Source of the DNA: Rhizobium sp. LC145
Lineage (GTDB): Bacteria > Pseudomonadota > Alphaproteobacteria > Rhizobiales > Rhizobiaceae
Reading direction: 5' to 3'
Length of the DNA stretch: 64,000 bases
Assembly (NCBI RefSeq): GCF_001005825.1
Contig: NZ_LBHV01000007.1
Coordinates: forward strand, 124,001 to 188,000
Of the stretch, positions 22,038 to 30,760 are shown piece by piece. The position numbers and the translations under genes are program-made. The notes under the pieces are model-generated. The model did no database searches. It saw nothing but the letters and a program-made list of their open reading frames with translations, and was not told the origin of the DNA. Each line of letters starts with the position of its first letter. Positions within the stretch are counted from its first letter, which is position 1.

Positions 22038-22736
22038 ATGCGCAAGGCTTCCCGGCTGTTCGAGATTATCCAGATCCTCCGGCTTGCCCGCAAACCGGTG
22101 ACGGGCGCCGAAATCGCCGACCAGCTCGAGGTGACGGTGCGCTCCATCTATCGCGACATCGCAGCACTTCAGGCCATGCGCGTGCCGATCGAGGGCGAGC
22201 GCGGCATCGGCTATATCATGCGGCCGGGTTTCACGCTGCCGCCGCTGATGCTGTCGATCGAGGAGACGGAGGCGATCGTGCTTTCGCTGGCGCTGCTGGA
22301 GCGCACCGGCGATACCGGGCTCAAGCAGGCGGCAAAACAGGTGAACCGCAAGATCGCCGCGGCCGTGCCGCCGCCGCTGGCGCGCATCTTTTCCGACAAT
22401 GCCCTGCATGCCTGGGGCATAACCGCGCCGGCACCGGAAGCCATCGACCTTGCGCTGGTGCGCCGCGCGATCCGCGACGAGCGGAAACTTGCGCTCGACT
22501 ACCGCGATGAATTCGGCCGCGCCACCGAAAGGACGATCCGGCCCATCGCTCTCGTCTACTACTCGCAGACCGCCAATATCGTCGCCTGGTGCGAACTCAG
22601 GCGGGCGATCCGCAACTTCCGCGCCGACCGCGTGGAACATTGCGAAGCGGTGGAGGAGTTCTTCCGCGGCGAAGGCGTGAGGCTGAGGCAGCTCTGGGTG
22701 GAAGGCTGGCAGACGGGGCCTGCGGCTGCGGGTTAG
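22038..22736 (+). CDS. YafY/DeoR-like HTH regulator with WYL domain
   Basis: A 232-residue regulator: N-terminal winged helix (residues 1-60, RLFEIIQILRLARKPVTGAEIADQLEVTVRSIYRDIAAL) and a WYL ligand-binding domain from about residue 135 (RKLALDYRDEFGRATERTIRPIALVYYSQTANIVAWCELR). The 'W-Y-L' signature reads V-Y-Y here. It likely represses the divergent exporter until a small molecule binds. GAGG precedes the ATG at 22038. Confidence 0.88.
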   Translation: MRKASRLFEIIQILRLARKPVTGAEIADQLEVTVRSIYRDIAALQAMRVPIEGERGIGYIMRPGFTLPPLMLSIEETEAIVLSLALLERTGDTGLKQAAKQVNRKIAAAVPPPLARIFSDNALHAWGITAPAPEAIDLALVRRAIRDERKLALDYRDEFGRATERTIRPIALVYYSQTANIVAWCELRRAIRNFRADRVEHCEAVEEFFRGEGVRLRQLWVEGWQTGPAAAG

Positions 22737-22781
22737 AGAGGGAGGCTGATCAGCCTTCACGGATAAAGCTAGTGTGACAAG

Positions 22782-23234
22782 CTATCGGCCAATGGCCAAT
22801 TCATCGGGTGACCTTGCCGGAATGCCAAACGGCCGAAAATGTTTCAGGTTATGCGTGATGACGATCAGCCCGCGAATGCTCGCGGTTCCGGCGATGAGCG
22901 CATCCACCGTTCCGGGATTGTGGCCGGCCGCCGCGGCCTTTGCCTCCAGCCTGCCGGATTCTCGTGCCGTTTCGGCATCAATCGGCAAAATCCTATCCCC
23001 ATAGCCGGCAATCATCCCTTGCAGGAACATCGCGATGATCGACGCTTTCGACGTCGCACCCTTCGCCTCCAGCAAGCGAATTCCCCGTTCGATTTCATGC
23101 ACCGTGAGAGCAGAGAGATAGATCGCGTCCAGTTTTTCCTGCTCCTCCACCCAGTTGGCGAAGTTCGGACTGACGTTCGCCTTGGAGGGCGCGAACATGG
23201 AAACGGCATTGGTATCGAGGAGATACCCGGTCAC
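22782..23234 (-). CDS. vapC: VapC-family PIN-domain toxin
   Basis: A 150-residue PIN-domain RNase. The acidic active site appears as D8 in YLLDTNAVS, E47 in HEIERG, D110 in TVDALIAGTA and a final THNLKHF segment (N in place of the usual D). Mg2+-dependent cutting of tRNA or rRNA is the family activity. It starts with GTG, overlapping the antitoxin stop by 4 bp (GTGA), so translation is coupled. Confidence 0.9.
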   Translation of the reverse strand: MTGYLLDTNAVSMFAPSKANVSPNFANWVEEQEKLDAIYLSALTVHEIERGIRLLEAKGATSKASIIAMFLQGMIAGYGDRILPIDAETARESGRLEAKAAAAGHNPGTVDALIAGTASIRGLIVITHNLKHFRPFGIPARSPDELAIGR

Positions 23235-23497
23235 AGATCGACCTCGCGGCCCGGCGTCGGATTTCTCGCGAAAACATCGTCGTCGAGATCGAAATCGGCC
23301 GGGAAGCTTCTGAGATATCGGGCAAGGCTCGGCCGATCCTTCCGAAGCGCGCTTCTCGCAAACTCCGCGGCTTCGACGCTGACCATCACGGCCGCCGGCC
23401 TTCCGTGGCGCGTGATCGTGACGAATTCTCCCGCGGCAGCCTGGTCGACCAGACTGGAAAATCCCGCCTTCGCATCCTTAAGGCTTACCCTTGGCAT
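23231..23497 (-). CDS. vapB: Phd/YefM-type antitoxin of the VapC toxin
   Basis: An 88-residue antitoxin starting MPRVSLKDAKAGFSSLVDQAAAGEFVTITRHGRPAAVMVS, the Phd/YefM DNA-binding and dimer domain; the C-terminal FDLDDDVFARNPTPGREVDL wraps the toxin. I choose the ATG at 23497 (GAGG upstream) over a GTG at 23518, which lies inside the putative operator. It should repress its own promoter and neutralise VapC. Confidence 0.88.
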   Translation of the reverse strand: MPRVSLKDAKAGFSSLVDQAAAGEFVTITRHGRPAAVMVSVEAAEFARSALRKDRPSLARYLRSFPADFDLDDDVFARNPTPGREVDL

Positions 23498-23511
23498 ATC
23501 GCCTCGCAAAG

Positions 23512-23527
23512 TAGTCACAAATGACTA
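23512..23527. promoter_or_regulatory. Operator of the vapBC module
   Basis: TAGTCA-CAAA-TGACTA, perfect 6-bp arms, 15 bp before the antitoxin start. The size and spacing suit Phd/YefM-type repressors. Confidence 0.6.
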
Positions 23528-23572
23528 ATATGCTGCCCATTCGTGTAATATTCAAGGGCAGGACGGCGGCCC

Positions 23573-23614
23573 AAAACAAAACACCCGGCCGCCGATCTGG
23601 CGCCGGATGTTTTT
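23573..23614 (-). terminator. Terminator of sodB
   Basis: The stem ACACCCGGCCGCC / GGCGCCGGATGT (one bulge, loop GATCT) is followed on the minus strand by TTTGTTTT. It also has a T-run on the plus strand and may act both ways. Confidence 0.8.
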
Positions 23615-23655
23615 CAAATGATCGCGGCTCGCCCTTTCCGGACGAAATCGGAGCC

Positions 23656-24258
23656 TTACTTCGTGGCTGCTTCGTAGCGTTCCAGGACGTAATCCCAGTT
23701 GATCAGGTTATCCACGAAGGCTTCGAGATACTTCGGGCGGGCGTTGCGGTAGTCGATGTAATAGGAATGTTCCCATACGTCGACGCCGAGGATCGGTTCC
23801 GCGCCATGCACCAGCGGGTTCTCGCCGTTCGGGGTCTTGGAGATGGCGAGCTTGCCGTCCTTGACCGAGAGCCAGGCCCAGCCGGAGCCGAACTGCGTGG
23901 CGCCGGCTGCGAGGAAATCGGCCTTGAACTTGTCGTAGCCGCCGAGATCGGACGTGATCGCGCTTTCCAGCTTGCCCGGCAGCTTGTTGCCGCCGCCGCC
24001 CTTCTTCATCCACTTCCAGAAATGGATGTGGTTGTAGTGCTGGGCCGCGTTGTTGAAGAGGCCCTGATTGGTGCCGAAGGACTTCTTCACGACTTCCTCG
24101 ACAGAAAGATCGGCCATGCCGGCCTCGGCCGCGAGCTTGTTGCCGTTGTCGACATAGGCCTTGTGATGCTTGTCGTGGTGAAATTCCAGCGTTTCCTTCG
24201 ACATATAGGGCGAAAGCGCTTCGTAATCGTAGGGAAGTTCAGGAAGTTCAAAGGCCAT
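23656..24258 (-). CDS. sodB: Fe/Mn superoxide dismutase
   Basis: A 200-residue cytoplasmic enzyme converting superoxide to H2O2 and O2. Metal ligands are H27 (FHHDKHH), the histidine in NNAAQHYNHIHFW, and the Asp and His of DVWEHSYYIDY. AAQHYNHIHFW and FGSGWAWL, with a Gln-bearing ATQFGSG, are of the Fe/cambialistic type. Start ATG at 24258 (GGAG upstream). It has its own terminator. Rhizobial homologues can use Mn or Fe. Confidence 0.95.
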   Translation of the reverse strand: MAFELPELPYDYEALSPYMSKETLEFHHDKHHKAYVDNGNKLAAEAGMADLSVEEVVKKSFGTNQGLFNNAAQHYNHIHFWKWMKKGGGGNKLPGKLESAITSDLGGYDKFKADFLAAGATQFGSGWAWLSVKDGKLAISKTPNGENPLVHGAEPILGVDVWEHSYYIDYRNARPKYLEAFVDNLINWDYVLERYEAATK

Positions 24259-24444
24259 TGTCTTACTCCTTTTCGGCAAACACCTAGGAACGGCTCGCGC
24301 GGGGACGGGCTCGTGGCGGAACATAGGTGCGGACATGGCCGGAGGCAACGGCAATCTTGCCAAAAATCCGCCTGCCGACGTCAAAGACTTGCTGGATTTC
24401 CGGTGTTGTTGGAACCTCTGATTTAAATGATTCGCGAGGCCTCC

Positions 24445-24765
24445 ATGAAGACCGCTCTGCCGCTTTCCCTTCTCATCCTGCTTTCCGTCCAGACCGCGAA
24501 AGCATCCTCCGACGAGGCCTGGGCCGCATTCGAAAAGACGGTGGAGGAGAAATGCGTCGCCGCCGCAAGCGGTATGATCGAGAACCCGGAAGCGGCGGTC
24601 GATCCTATCGGCAGCGAGCGCTTCGGGCTTGCGATCGTCACCGGCAAGGCGGTGGGCGCCGATGCCCGCGTCAGCCATATCTGCGTGATGGACAAGCAGA
24701 CCCAGGCCGTCGAACTCGGCAGCGAACTCGGCGAAGATCGCGTGACGGTGGAACTGCCGGACTGA
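24445..24765 (+). CDS. Exported hypothetical protein (106 aa)
   Basis: The protein has a clear Sec signal peptide (MKTALPLSLLILLSVQTAKA, cleavage about residue 20) and a mature part of about 85 residues with two cysteines (EEKCVAAASG, SHICVMDK) likely to form a disulphide. Acidic helix first, then beta strands. The ATG at 24445 is chosen for the signal peptide and GAGG upstream; another ATG lies at 24427. No known domain seen. Periplasmic function unknown. Confidence 0.6.
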   Translation: MKTALPLSLLILLSVQTAKASSDEAWAAFEKTVEEKCVAAASGMIENPEAAVDPIGSERFGLAIVTGKAVGADARVSHICVMDKQTQAVELGSELGEDRVTVELPD

Positions 24766-24864
24766 TCCTTACTCCGCGCAGGCGCGGGAACCTTTTATTC
24801 CGATCACGAATTACCTCCGGCTGGAACCCAGGTGAGGACCATAGCCAGCCAGGAGAATGGCTCG

Positions 24865-25608
24865 ATGCTCGACTTCGTGACCACGGACTTCCTGATCTTC
24901 GTGCTGATCGGCTTTTTGGCACAGATGGTCGACGGCGCTCTCGGCCTCGCCTTCGGCGTGCTTTCCACGACGAGCCTGCTGACGATCGGGGTGCCGCCGG
25001 CGGCGGCCAGCGCCATGACCCACGTGACGGAATGCTTCACGACCGCGGCATCGGGCGTCTCGCATGCCTATCACCGCAATGTCGACTGGCGGCTCGTCGC
25101 ACGGCTGGCACCTGCAGGCATGATCGGCGGCGCGATCGGCGCCTATCTGCTTTCCAACATCGACGGCGAGGCGATCGAACCTTTCGTTTCGGCCTATCTC
25201 ATCGCCGTTGGGCTCTTCATCCTCTACAAGGCGTTCCGGCCGCAATGGCCGCGCGACGTGCGCGACTGGATCGTGCCCTATGTGGGCGCCGGCGGCGGCT
25301 TGCTCGACGCGATGGGCGGCGGCGGCTGGGGACCGATCGTGACGAGCACGCTGCTCGGCCGCGGCCACGACGCCAAGAAGGTGATCGGCTCCACAAACCT
25401 CACCGAATTCGGCGTGACCTCGGTGATCTCGCTGACCTTCATCCTGGCTCTCGGCTGGTCGGAACTTTCCTCCGCCATTGGCCTCATCCTCGGCGGCATT
25501 CTGGCGGCTCCGTTCGGCGCGCTCATACTCAAGCGCGTGCCGGTGAAGCCCTTGATGATCGCCGTTTCCGTCATCATCATCGGCACTGCGGCGGTGAGGC
25601 TCGTCTGA
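24865..25608 (+). CDS. TSUP-family permease (TauE/SafE)
   Basis: A 247-residue membrane protein with about eight spans and the two-fold TauE/SafE repeat: GFLAQMVDGALGLAFGVLSTTSLLTIGVPPAAASAMTHVTE in the first half and GGGLLDAMGGGGWGPIVTSTLLGRGHDAKKVIGSTNLTEF in the second. Such permeases export sulfite, sulfoacetate or related organosulfonates. AGGAG precedes the ATG at 24865. The next gene starts 10 bp on, so they may be co-transcribed. Confidence 0.88.
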   Translation: MLDFVTTDFLIFVLIGFLAQMVDGALGLAFGVLSTTSLLTIGVPPAAASAMTHVTECFTTAASGVSHAYHRNVDWRLVARLAPAGMIGGAIGAYLLSNIDGEAIEPFVSAYLIAVGLFILYKAFRPQWPRDVRDWIVPYVGAGGGLLDAMGGGGWGPIVTSTLLGRGHDAKKVIGSTNLTEFGVTSVISLTFILALGWSELSSAIGLILGGILAAPFGALILKRVPVKPLMIAVSVIIIGTAAVRLV

Positions 25609-25618
25609 GGAGGCGGTC

Positions 25619-25882
25619 ATGAAATCCGGCAAGGATACGGACAAGCTGAAGCGCCCGCTGAACCCCATGCCACCGGAAATCGCCGAGCGGCTGAAGGCGG
25701 CGGGGCTCGAGGCAGCCTATGATGCCCGCCCCGCCTACCAGCGCAACGACTATCTCGGCTGGATCGCCCAGGCGAAACGGGCCGACACGCGCGAAAAGCG
25801 CATCCGCCAGATGCTGGACGAACTCAAGGCCGGCAATGCCTACATGAAGATGAAGTACACCGGACCGACGGGAAGGGAGTGA
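25619..25882 (+). CDS. YdeI/OmpD-associated family protein (short form)
   Basis: An 87-residue basic protein with the C-terminal helical part of the YdeI/OmpD-associated family: PPEIAERLKAAGLEAAYDARPAYQRNDYLGWIAQAKRADTREKRIRQMLDELKAG. Longer members carry an N-terminal DUF1801-like domain that is absent here. Function is unclear; family names mention bacteriocin protection. It follows the TSUP gene by 10 bp with GGAGG before its ATG. Confidence 0.75.
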   Translation: MKSGKDTDKLKRPLNPMPPEIAERLKAAGLEAAYDARPAYQRNDYLGWIAQAKRADTREKRIRQMLDELKAGNAYMKMKYTGPTGRE

Positions 25883-25942
25883 GGAGGCGGCTATCGAGCC
25901 CCCGCCTCTCCGTGCTAATGTCGGCGGACAAGGAGCTTCACG

Positions 25943-26230
25943 ATGCGCGCGAACCGTTCCATCACCATCTCGCTGCCGGAAGACATGGCTGACCTCGTGG
26001 AAAAGAAAATCGCCTCAGGCGAATTTGCCGACGAGAGCGAGGTCGTGACCGAAGGGCTGTGCTATCTCGCCGACCACGATGCGGAAATCGAGCAATGGCT
26101 GCGGGACGAAGTCGTGCCGACGATCAAGGCGCACGACGCAGACCCCAGCTGGGGCCGTACTATCGATGAAACCCGCAAAGAGCTTGACGAATACATGCGC
26201 ACCCGCGATCGGCGATCAATCGGCGCATGA
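25943..26230 (+). CDS. parD: ParD-like ribbon-helix-helix antitoxin
   Basis: A 95-residue antitoxin. The ribbon-helix-helix lies at residues 5-45 (SITISLPEDMADLVEKKIASGEFADESEVVTEGLCYL); the C-terminal toxin-binding tail is intact. AAGGAG precedes the ATG at 25943. Its stop overlaps the toxin start (ATGA). The partner toxin frame is broken, so this may be an orphaned antitoxin that still represses its promoter or protects against ParE relatives. Confidence 0.88.
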   Translation: MRANRSITISLPEDMADLVEKKIASGEFADESEVVTEGLCYLADHDAEIEQWLRDEVVPTIKAHDADPSWGRTIDETRKELDEYMRTRDRRSIGA

Positions 26231-26547
26231 TCTACACAGTCATCTTCGCGCTTGAAGCACGGCACGATCTGGCTAACCTGTTCGACTATCTGGCGGAACG
26301 TAAGGGCGAGGATTTCGCTCGTGCCTATGTTCAAAGGATTGTCTAGCATTGCCGCAGGTTCGATAGATTTCCCAAAAGAGGAACACCACGGGACGACATC
26401 GAACCCGGACTTCGGCTCGTAGATTACAAGCGCCGAGGAACGATCGCCTTCCGCGTTAGCGGCGATACGGTCACCATCGCCCGCTTTCTGCACGCCGGAA
26501 GAAGTTTAGGCGGAGCTGTTGAAGTCAGTGAAGAGGACGACGCATAG
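26227..26547 (+). pseudogene. parE: ParE toxin gene interrupted by an in-frame TAG
   Basis: From the ATG at 26227 the frame reads MIYTVIFALEARHDLANLFD... to VQRIV, then TAG at 26344-26346. The same frame goes on as HCRRFDRFPKRGTPRDDIEPG, then LRLVDYKRRGTIAFRVS and VTIARFLHAGRS to a stop at 26545. This matches ParE end to end, so one base change (probably GAG to TAG at codon 40) has broken a 106-codon toxin gene. Only a 39-residue fragment would be made without readthrough. Confidence 0.85.
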
Positions 26548-26567
26548 CGTCGCCCTCCTCTGAAATC

Positions 26568-27449
26568 TCAGCCGCGCGCGGTCGAGCGGGCCCAGTCCAT
26601 GTAGAGTTCCAGCGCCTTGCGGGCGACCGGGCCTTCCTGGAATTCGCGATCGTCCAGGCGGTTGATCGCCACGATCTTGGAATAGTTGCCGGAGGTGAAG
26701 ACCTCGTCGGCTTCCAGGAAATCCTGCACGGTGAGCGTCGCCTCGCGCACGTCAAAGCCCGCCTGGCGCAGAAGGCCCATCACACGGGCGCGGGTGATGC
26801 CGGCGAGGAAGGTGCCGTTGGCGACCGGGGTCAGGACGACGCCGTCCTTGACCATGAAGACGTTCGAGGAAGCGGTTTCGGCCACATTGCCGTTCATGTC
26901 GCGGGCGAGCGCGTTGTCGAAGCCGCGCGAGCGGGCCTCGATGATCATGCGGCCGCTGTTCGGATAAAGGCTGCCGGTCTTGGCGCCCGTCATGGCGACT
27001 TCCGGCGAGGGGCGGCGGAAGGGCGAAACCGTTAGCGAACCTGCCTTGGCCGAATTCATCGGAGCCTCGAACAGGCAAAGCGCGAAGCGGGTGGATTCCG
27101 GATCGGCGGCCACGACGCTGTAGGACGTGCCGTGCTCGGCCCAGTACATGGGCTTGATGTAGATCGCGGTCTTGCCGTCGAACTTCTTCACGCCTTCCCA
27201 GGCGAGCGCTTCGATATCCTCAGCCGGGACGACGGGCTTCAGGCCCATGTTGAGCGCCGAACGGTTGATGCGCTGGCAATGCAGGTCGAGATCCGGAGCA
27301 ATGCCGTCGAACCAGCGCGCGCCATCGAACACCGTCGAACCAAGCCACATGGCATGCGAGGTGGGGCCGATCAGCGGAGGATTGCCCGAGTGCCACTCGC
27401 CATCCACGAAAGTCCAGGTGGCGCTGCGGGGGGTGGTATCGACGGGCAT
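26568..27449 (-). CDS. Class IV PLP-dependent aminotransferase (branched-chain type)
   Basis: A 293-residue fold-type IV aminotransferase. K157 in GAKTGSLYPNS is the likely PLP lysine, and E-T-A-S-S-N-V-F is the family signature (E-x-x-x-x-N-x-F). It should exchange amino groups between branched-chain amino acids and 2-oxoglutarate, though short relatives also act on other substrates (D-amino acids, aminodeoxychorismate). ATG at 27449 has GGAG upstream; the longer frame reaching 27593 is not supported. Confidence 0.85.
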   Translation of the reverse strand: MPVDTTPRSATWTFVDGEWHSGNPPLIGPTSHAMWLGSTVFDGARWFDGIAPDLDLHCQRINRSALNMGLKPVVPAEDIEALAWEGVKKFDGKTAIYIKPMYWAEHGTSYSVVAADPESTRFALCLFEAPMNSAKAGSLTVSPFRRPSPEVAMTGAKTGSLYPNSGRMIIEARSRGFDNALARDMNGNVAETASSNVFMVKDGVVLTPVANGTFLAGITRARVMGLLRQAGFDVREATLTVQDFLEADEVFTSGNYSKIVAINRLDDREFQEGPVARKALELYMDWARSTARG

Positions 27450-27621
27450 TACGGGTCTCCTTGGCTCTTCCAAATTTCGCCGCGAGTGAAGGCCCGGCCT
27501 CGTTCGCAGGTCAAGCGATAATTGGAAATGAGTCATCACAAAAATTGATAAATTCGACCATGGAGCGCTTATGCGAGGAGTGGCATGTTCCACGCGGTCG
27601 CAATGTCACGGAGTCGCGAAA

Positions 27622-28392
27622 ATGGTCTGGTCGGCGGAGCAATACGTGAAATTCGAGGACGAGCGGACGCGGCCGGCGCGCGATCTGCTTGCCCAGGTGT
27701 CACTCGGTTCGGCAAGCCGCGCCTATGATCTCGGCTGCGGGCCGGCCAATTCCACCGAACTTCTGGCGGAGCGCTTCGGCGCCGCCAACGTCATCGGTCT
27801 CGACAGCGACGACAACATGCTGGCGGCGGCGGCAAAACGGCTGCCCGAGAGCCGCTTCATCAAGGCCGATCTCGCCACATGGGTGCCGGAGGAACCGGCG
27901 GACCTGCTTTATGCGAACGCGGTGTTCCAGTGGGTGCCGGATCACCTTTCGGTGCTCGCCCGGCTGATGGATCACCTGCGGCCCGGCGGGGTGCTGGCCG
28001 TGCAGATGCCGGACAATCTTTCCGAACCCAGCCACACGCTGATGGAGGAAGCGGGAGCGGCCGGCCCCTGGGCGCCGGCTTTCGAGGGCGGCAGGATCAG
28101 GCGCGCGCCCCTGCCCCCGCCATCCGCCTATTACGACCGGCTGATGCCGAAGGCGGCCCGCGTCGATCTCTGGCATACCATCTATTATCACCCGCTCGCC
28201 GATGCGGCGGCGATCGTCGAATGGGTCAAGGCAACGGGCCTCAGGCCTTATCTCGATGCCGCCGGCCCGGACCACGCTGAGGCCTTCACGGCGGACTACA
28301 CGGCCCGCATCGCGCGCGCCTATCCGCCGATGGCGGACGGCCGGGTGTTGCTGCGCTTTCCCCGGCTCTTCATCACCGCGGTGAAAGCCTGA
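27622..28392 (+). CDS. tam: Trans-aconitate 2-methyltransferase
   Basis: A 256-residue SAM-dependent methyltransferase, the family length. It starts [23 protein letters not shown], as Tam proteins do, with motif [11 protein letters not shown] at 35-44, the acidic GLDSDDNM, and [13 protein letters not shown]. It methylates trans-aconitate, a spontaneous inhibitor of aconitase, in the cytoplasm. GGAG sits just before the ATG at 27622. It stands alone. Confidence 0.92.
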   Translation: MVWSAEQYVKFEDERTRPARDLLAQVSLGSASRAYDLGCGPANSTELLAERFGAANVIGLDSDDNMLAAAAKRLPESRFIKADLATWVPEEPADLLYANAVFQWVPDHLSVLARLMDHLRPGGVLAVQMPDNLSEPSHTLMEEAGAAGPWAPAFEGGRIRRAPLPPPSAYYDRLMPKAARVDLWHTIYYHPLADAAAIVEWVKATGLRPYLDAAGPDHAEAFTADYTARIARAYPPMADGRVLLRFPRLFITAVKA

Positions 28393-28422
28393 ACCAGCAA
28401 AGGATTGCGTAACGGGTAGTCG

Positions 28423-28563
28423 CTAACGGGACTCAGGATCGGCATCGGCGCTGCTGGTAAGCTCGCCATTGGCCGGCTCGTCCCTCGGCGAACGCAGAAC
28501 GAGGATGCTGAGGACGAGAGCGATCAGCACCACGAAAATCCCCGGCATGATAAATCGCATCAT
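28423..28563 (-). CDS. Small single-span membrane protein (46 aa)
   Basis: Reads MMRFIMPGIFVVLIALVLS then ILVLRSPRDEP and a polar, acidic tail. One membrane span at residues 3-24, tail in the cytoplasm or periplasm. GGAGGA lies 4 bp before the first and 7 bp before the second of two tandem ATGs, so the second (28560) may be the true start. Lies 62 bp after the hydrolase gene on the same strand. Function unknown. Confidence 0.55.
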   Translation of the reverse strand: MMRFIMPGIFVVLIALVLSILVLRSPRDEPANGELTSSADADPESR

Positions 28564-28625
28564 GGCTCCTCCATTGCGGGGGAAGCAACCCGTCTGCAAC
28601 GAAAAGGTTCCACACCACTTTCCCC

Positions 28626-29534
28626 TCAACCGCGCATGGAAGCTGCCGGCAGAACCCGGCCGAGGAAATCGCGCAGCAGCGGAACGACCTCTTCCAGATG
28701 GGTTTCCAGCAGCCAATGGCCGCCGGTCTCGAAGAGGTGAAGCTCGGCATCCGGCAGGTCGCGGAGATAAGCGCGCGCGGATTTCTCCGGCATGTAGCCG
28801 TCGCGCGGGCCCCAGACGATGAGCGCCGGCGGCCGGTGTTCCCTCAGATAGGCCTGGTAGCGCGGAAACCACGCGACGTTTTCCCGCAAGCCGGCTATGA
28901 CATCGATCGCGATCTGCCGGCGCTTCTCGTCCATCAGCGACCAGTGGAGCTGCCATAGATCGGGCGAGATGCGCTCGGCGACATCGGCATCCACCTCGTT
29001 CAGGAACTCTTCCCTGAAGCCTTCCTCGCTCACGGCCGTAGCGATCTTCTCGCGCCCCTCCGGCGTCGGATTACGCCAATATTCCTTGAGGCCCTCATAT
29101 TTCGGCCCCAGCGCATCCTCGTAGATGTCGCCGTTCTGGATGATGACGGCTTCGATACATTCGGGATGCCGGATCGCCAGTCTGAGGCCGATCTGCGAGC
29201 CGAAGTCGTGCAGGTAGATGGCGAAACGGCTCGCTCCGAGCTTTTGCGCGAAAGCATGGAGAAATTCGGCATAACCATCGAAATCATAAGAGAACCCGCC
29301 GGGCGCATCGCTATATCCGCAGCCCGGAAAATCCGGAGCAAGAAGCCGCCAGCGATCGGCAAGCGCCGGCATCAATTCCCTGAATTCATAGGAAGAGCAG
29401 GGATAGCCGTGCGGCAGAAGCAGCACGGGAGCATTCTCCGCACCCGCTTCGCGGTAGAATATATTCATGCCGTCGAGATCGAGCCATTTATGGCGAACCC
29501 GTTTCTCGTCGAGATGCGTGGCCATCGCTTGCAT
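28626..29534 (-). CDS. Alpha/beta hydrolase of the epoxide hydrolase/haloalkane dehalogenase type
   Basis: A 302-residue hydrolase. The oxyanion segment is HGYPCSS and the nucleophile elbow reads LHDFGSQIG: an aspartate in place of serine, as in epoxide hydrolases and haloalkane dehalogenases. A cap region follows (EYWRNPTPEGRE...), and the catalytic His is in GGHWLLETH. The true substrate is unknown. ATG at 29534 has GGAG upstream; 29525 is an alternative. It is divergent from a glutathione transferase gene. Confidence 0.85.
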   Translation of the reverse strand: MQAMATHLDEKRVRHKWLDLDGMNIFYREAGAENAPVLLLPHGYPCSSYEFRELMPALADRWRLLAPDFPGCGYSDAPGGFSYDFDGYAEFLHAFAQKLGASRFAIYLHDFGSQIGLRLAIRHPECIEAVIIQNGDIYEDALGPKYEGLKEYWRNPTPEGREKIATAVSEEGFREEFLNEVDADVAERISPDLWQLHWSLMDEKRRQIAIDVIAGLRENVAWFPRYQAYLREHRPPALIVWGPRDGYMPEKSARAYLRDLPDAELHLFETGGHWLLETHLEEVVPLLRDFLGRVLPAASMRG

Positions 29535-29624
29535 GAGCGTTCTCCGTAGGCATTGAGAATAAGCCCTCAAAACCGCGGAGGCGCCTGAATCGATCCGAGG
29601 GAAATAAACCGATTGCAAAACAGG

Positions 29625-29644
29625 ATCAGTTAATCAATACTGAT
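29625..29644. promoter_or_regulatory. Inverted repeat between hydrolase and glutathione transferase genes
   Basis: ATCAGT-N8-ACTGAT with perfect 6-bp arms in an AT-rich divergent gap, 31 bp before the transferase start. A candidate operator; no regulator is assigned. Confidence 0.4.
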
Positions 29645-29675
29645 TTCAAAATGAAACTGGTTTGGAGGTTTACCC

Positions 29676-30335
29676 ATGCGCCCGATGCTCTACGCCCACC
29701 CGTTCTCTTCCTATTGCCAGAAGACGCTCACCGCCCTCTACGAGAACGATATCGCTTTCGAATACCGCATGCTGAGCCCGGACGACCCTTCGGCCTACGA
29801 GGAGCTTTGCGCGATCTGGCCGGTCAAGCGCTTTCCGATCCTCAAGGACCGCGGCAGGCAGATCTTCGAGTCTTCCATCATCATCGAATATCTGCAGCAG
29901 CATTATCCGGGGCCGGTGAGGCTGATCCCCGACGACCCCGATCTGGCGCTCGAGGTGAGGATGCTCGACCGCTTCTTCGACAATTACATCTCCACCCCAC
30001 AGCAGAGGATCGTCTTCAATGCGATCCGCCCCGAGGACAAGCGGGATCCTTACGGCGTTCAGGAGGCACGCGATATGCTGGAGGCCGCCTATGGCTGGCT
30101 GGACGAGCGCATGGGAACCCGGGAATGGGCGGCCGGCGACGGCTTCAGCCTCGCCGACTGCGCCGCCGCGCCCTTCCTCTTTTATGCCGATTGGACGCAT
30201 GAGATCGACGGCAGGTTCGCCAATGTGCGGGCCTATCGCAAGCGGCTGCTCGCCCGCCCCTCGTTTGCGCGGGCGGTCGACGAGGCCCGGCCCTACCGGC
30301 CGCTCTTCCCGCTCGGCGCACCGGACCGGGATTAA
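29676..30335 (+). CDS. Glutathione S-transferase family protein
   Basis: A 219-residue protein: thioredoxin-like N-terminal domain (residues 1-80) with SSYCQKTLTALYE, where S11/C14 lie at the glutathione site, and ESSIIIEYL at the gamma-glutamyl contact; then an all-helical C-terminal domain (GDGFSLADCAAAPFLFYA N-capping box). GGAGG precedes the ATG. Pairing with a dehalogenase/epoxide-hydrolase-like gene hints at detoxification. Confidence 0.9.
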   Translation: MRPMLYAHPFSSYCQKTLTALYENDIAFEYRMLSPDDPSAYEELCAIWPVKRFPILKDRGRQIFESSIIIEYLQQHYPGPVRLIPDDPDLALEVRMLDRFFDNYISTPQQRIVFNAIRPEDKRDPYGVQEARDMLEAAYGWLDERMGTREWAAGDGFSLADCAAAPFLFYADWTHEIDGRFANVRAYRKRLLARPSFARAVDEARPYRPLFPLGAPDRD

Positions 30336-30341
30336 GGCTGG

Positions 30342-30677
30342 TTAGAAGCTGCTGTCGGTCGCCACCGCATGGCCGTTCATGGCGGCCCATATCATTCGCA
30401 CCTCCCGGCGCAGGACCGCGCTGGGACGCACGCCGCCGCTCGAATAGTTGCGGTATTTTTCCCGGTAGGCTTCAATGAAGACCGCCACCGCCTCGATCAC
30501 ATCGTTGTGCTGGTCGATCTTGCGACGCAGTTCTTCCCTCTCCGAATGGAGGTTTTCCAGGCTCTGGATCAATAGCCGCAGATCTTCCATGGGTATCGTG
30601 AGATGCGGCAGCTCGGCGGTTGCGGCATCCACGTCGGCCCGAATGCGGGCAAGGACGTCATTAAATCGTTCGGACAT
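30342..30677 (-). CDS. Hypothetical helical protein (111 aa)
   Basis: A soluble, largely helical protein: MSERFNDVLARIRADVDAATAELPHLTIPMEDL, then LLIQSLENLHSEREELRRKIDQHNDVIEAVAVFIEAYREKYR, probably a coiled coil, and a basic tail. GGAG 9 bp before the ATG at 30677 decides that start; an ATG at 30692 is possible. It follows the LysR gene by 83 bp. No known family recognised. Confidence 0.6.
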   Translation of the reverse strand: MSERFNDVLARIRADVDAATAELPHLTIPMEDLRLLIQSLENLHSEREELRRKIDQHNDVIEAVAVFIEAYREKYRNYSSGGVRPSAVLRREVRMIWAAMNGHAVATDSSF

Positions 30678-30760
30678 GATCAGATTCTCCATGCCTATGA
30701 ATTTGTGGAAGAAATTGTCCAAACCATGGCATGAATGCGGCAGGTTCGCCACGTTCGCCA

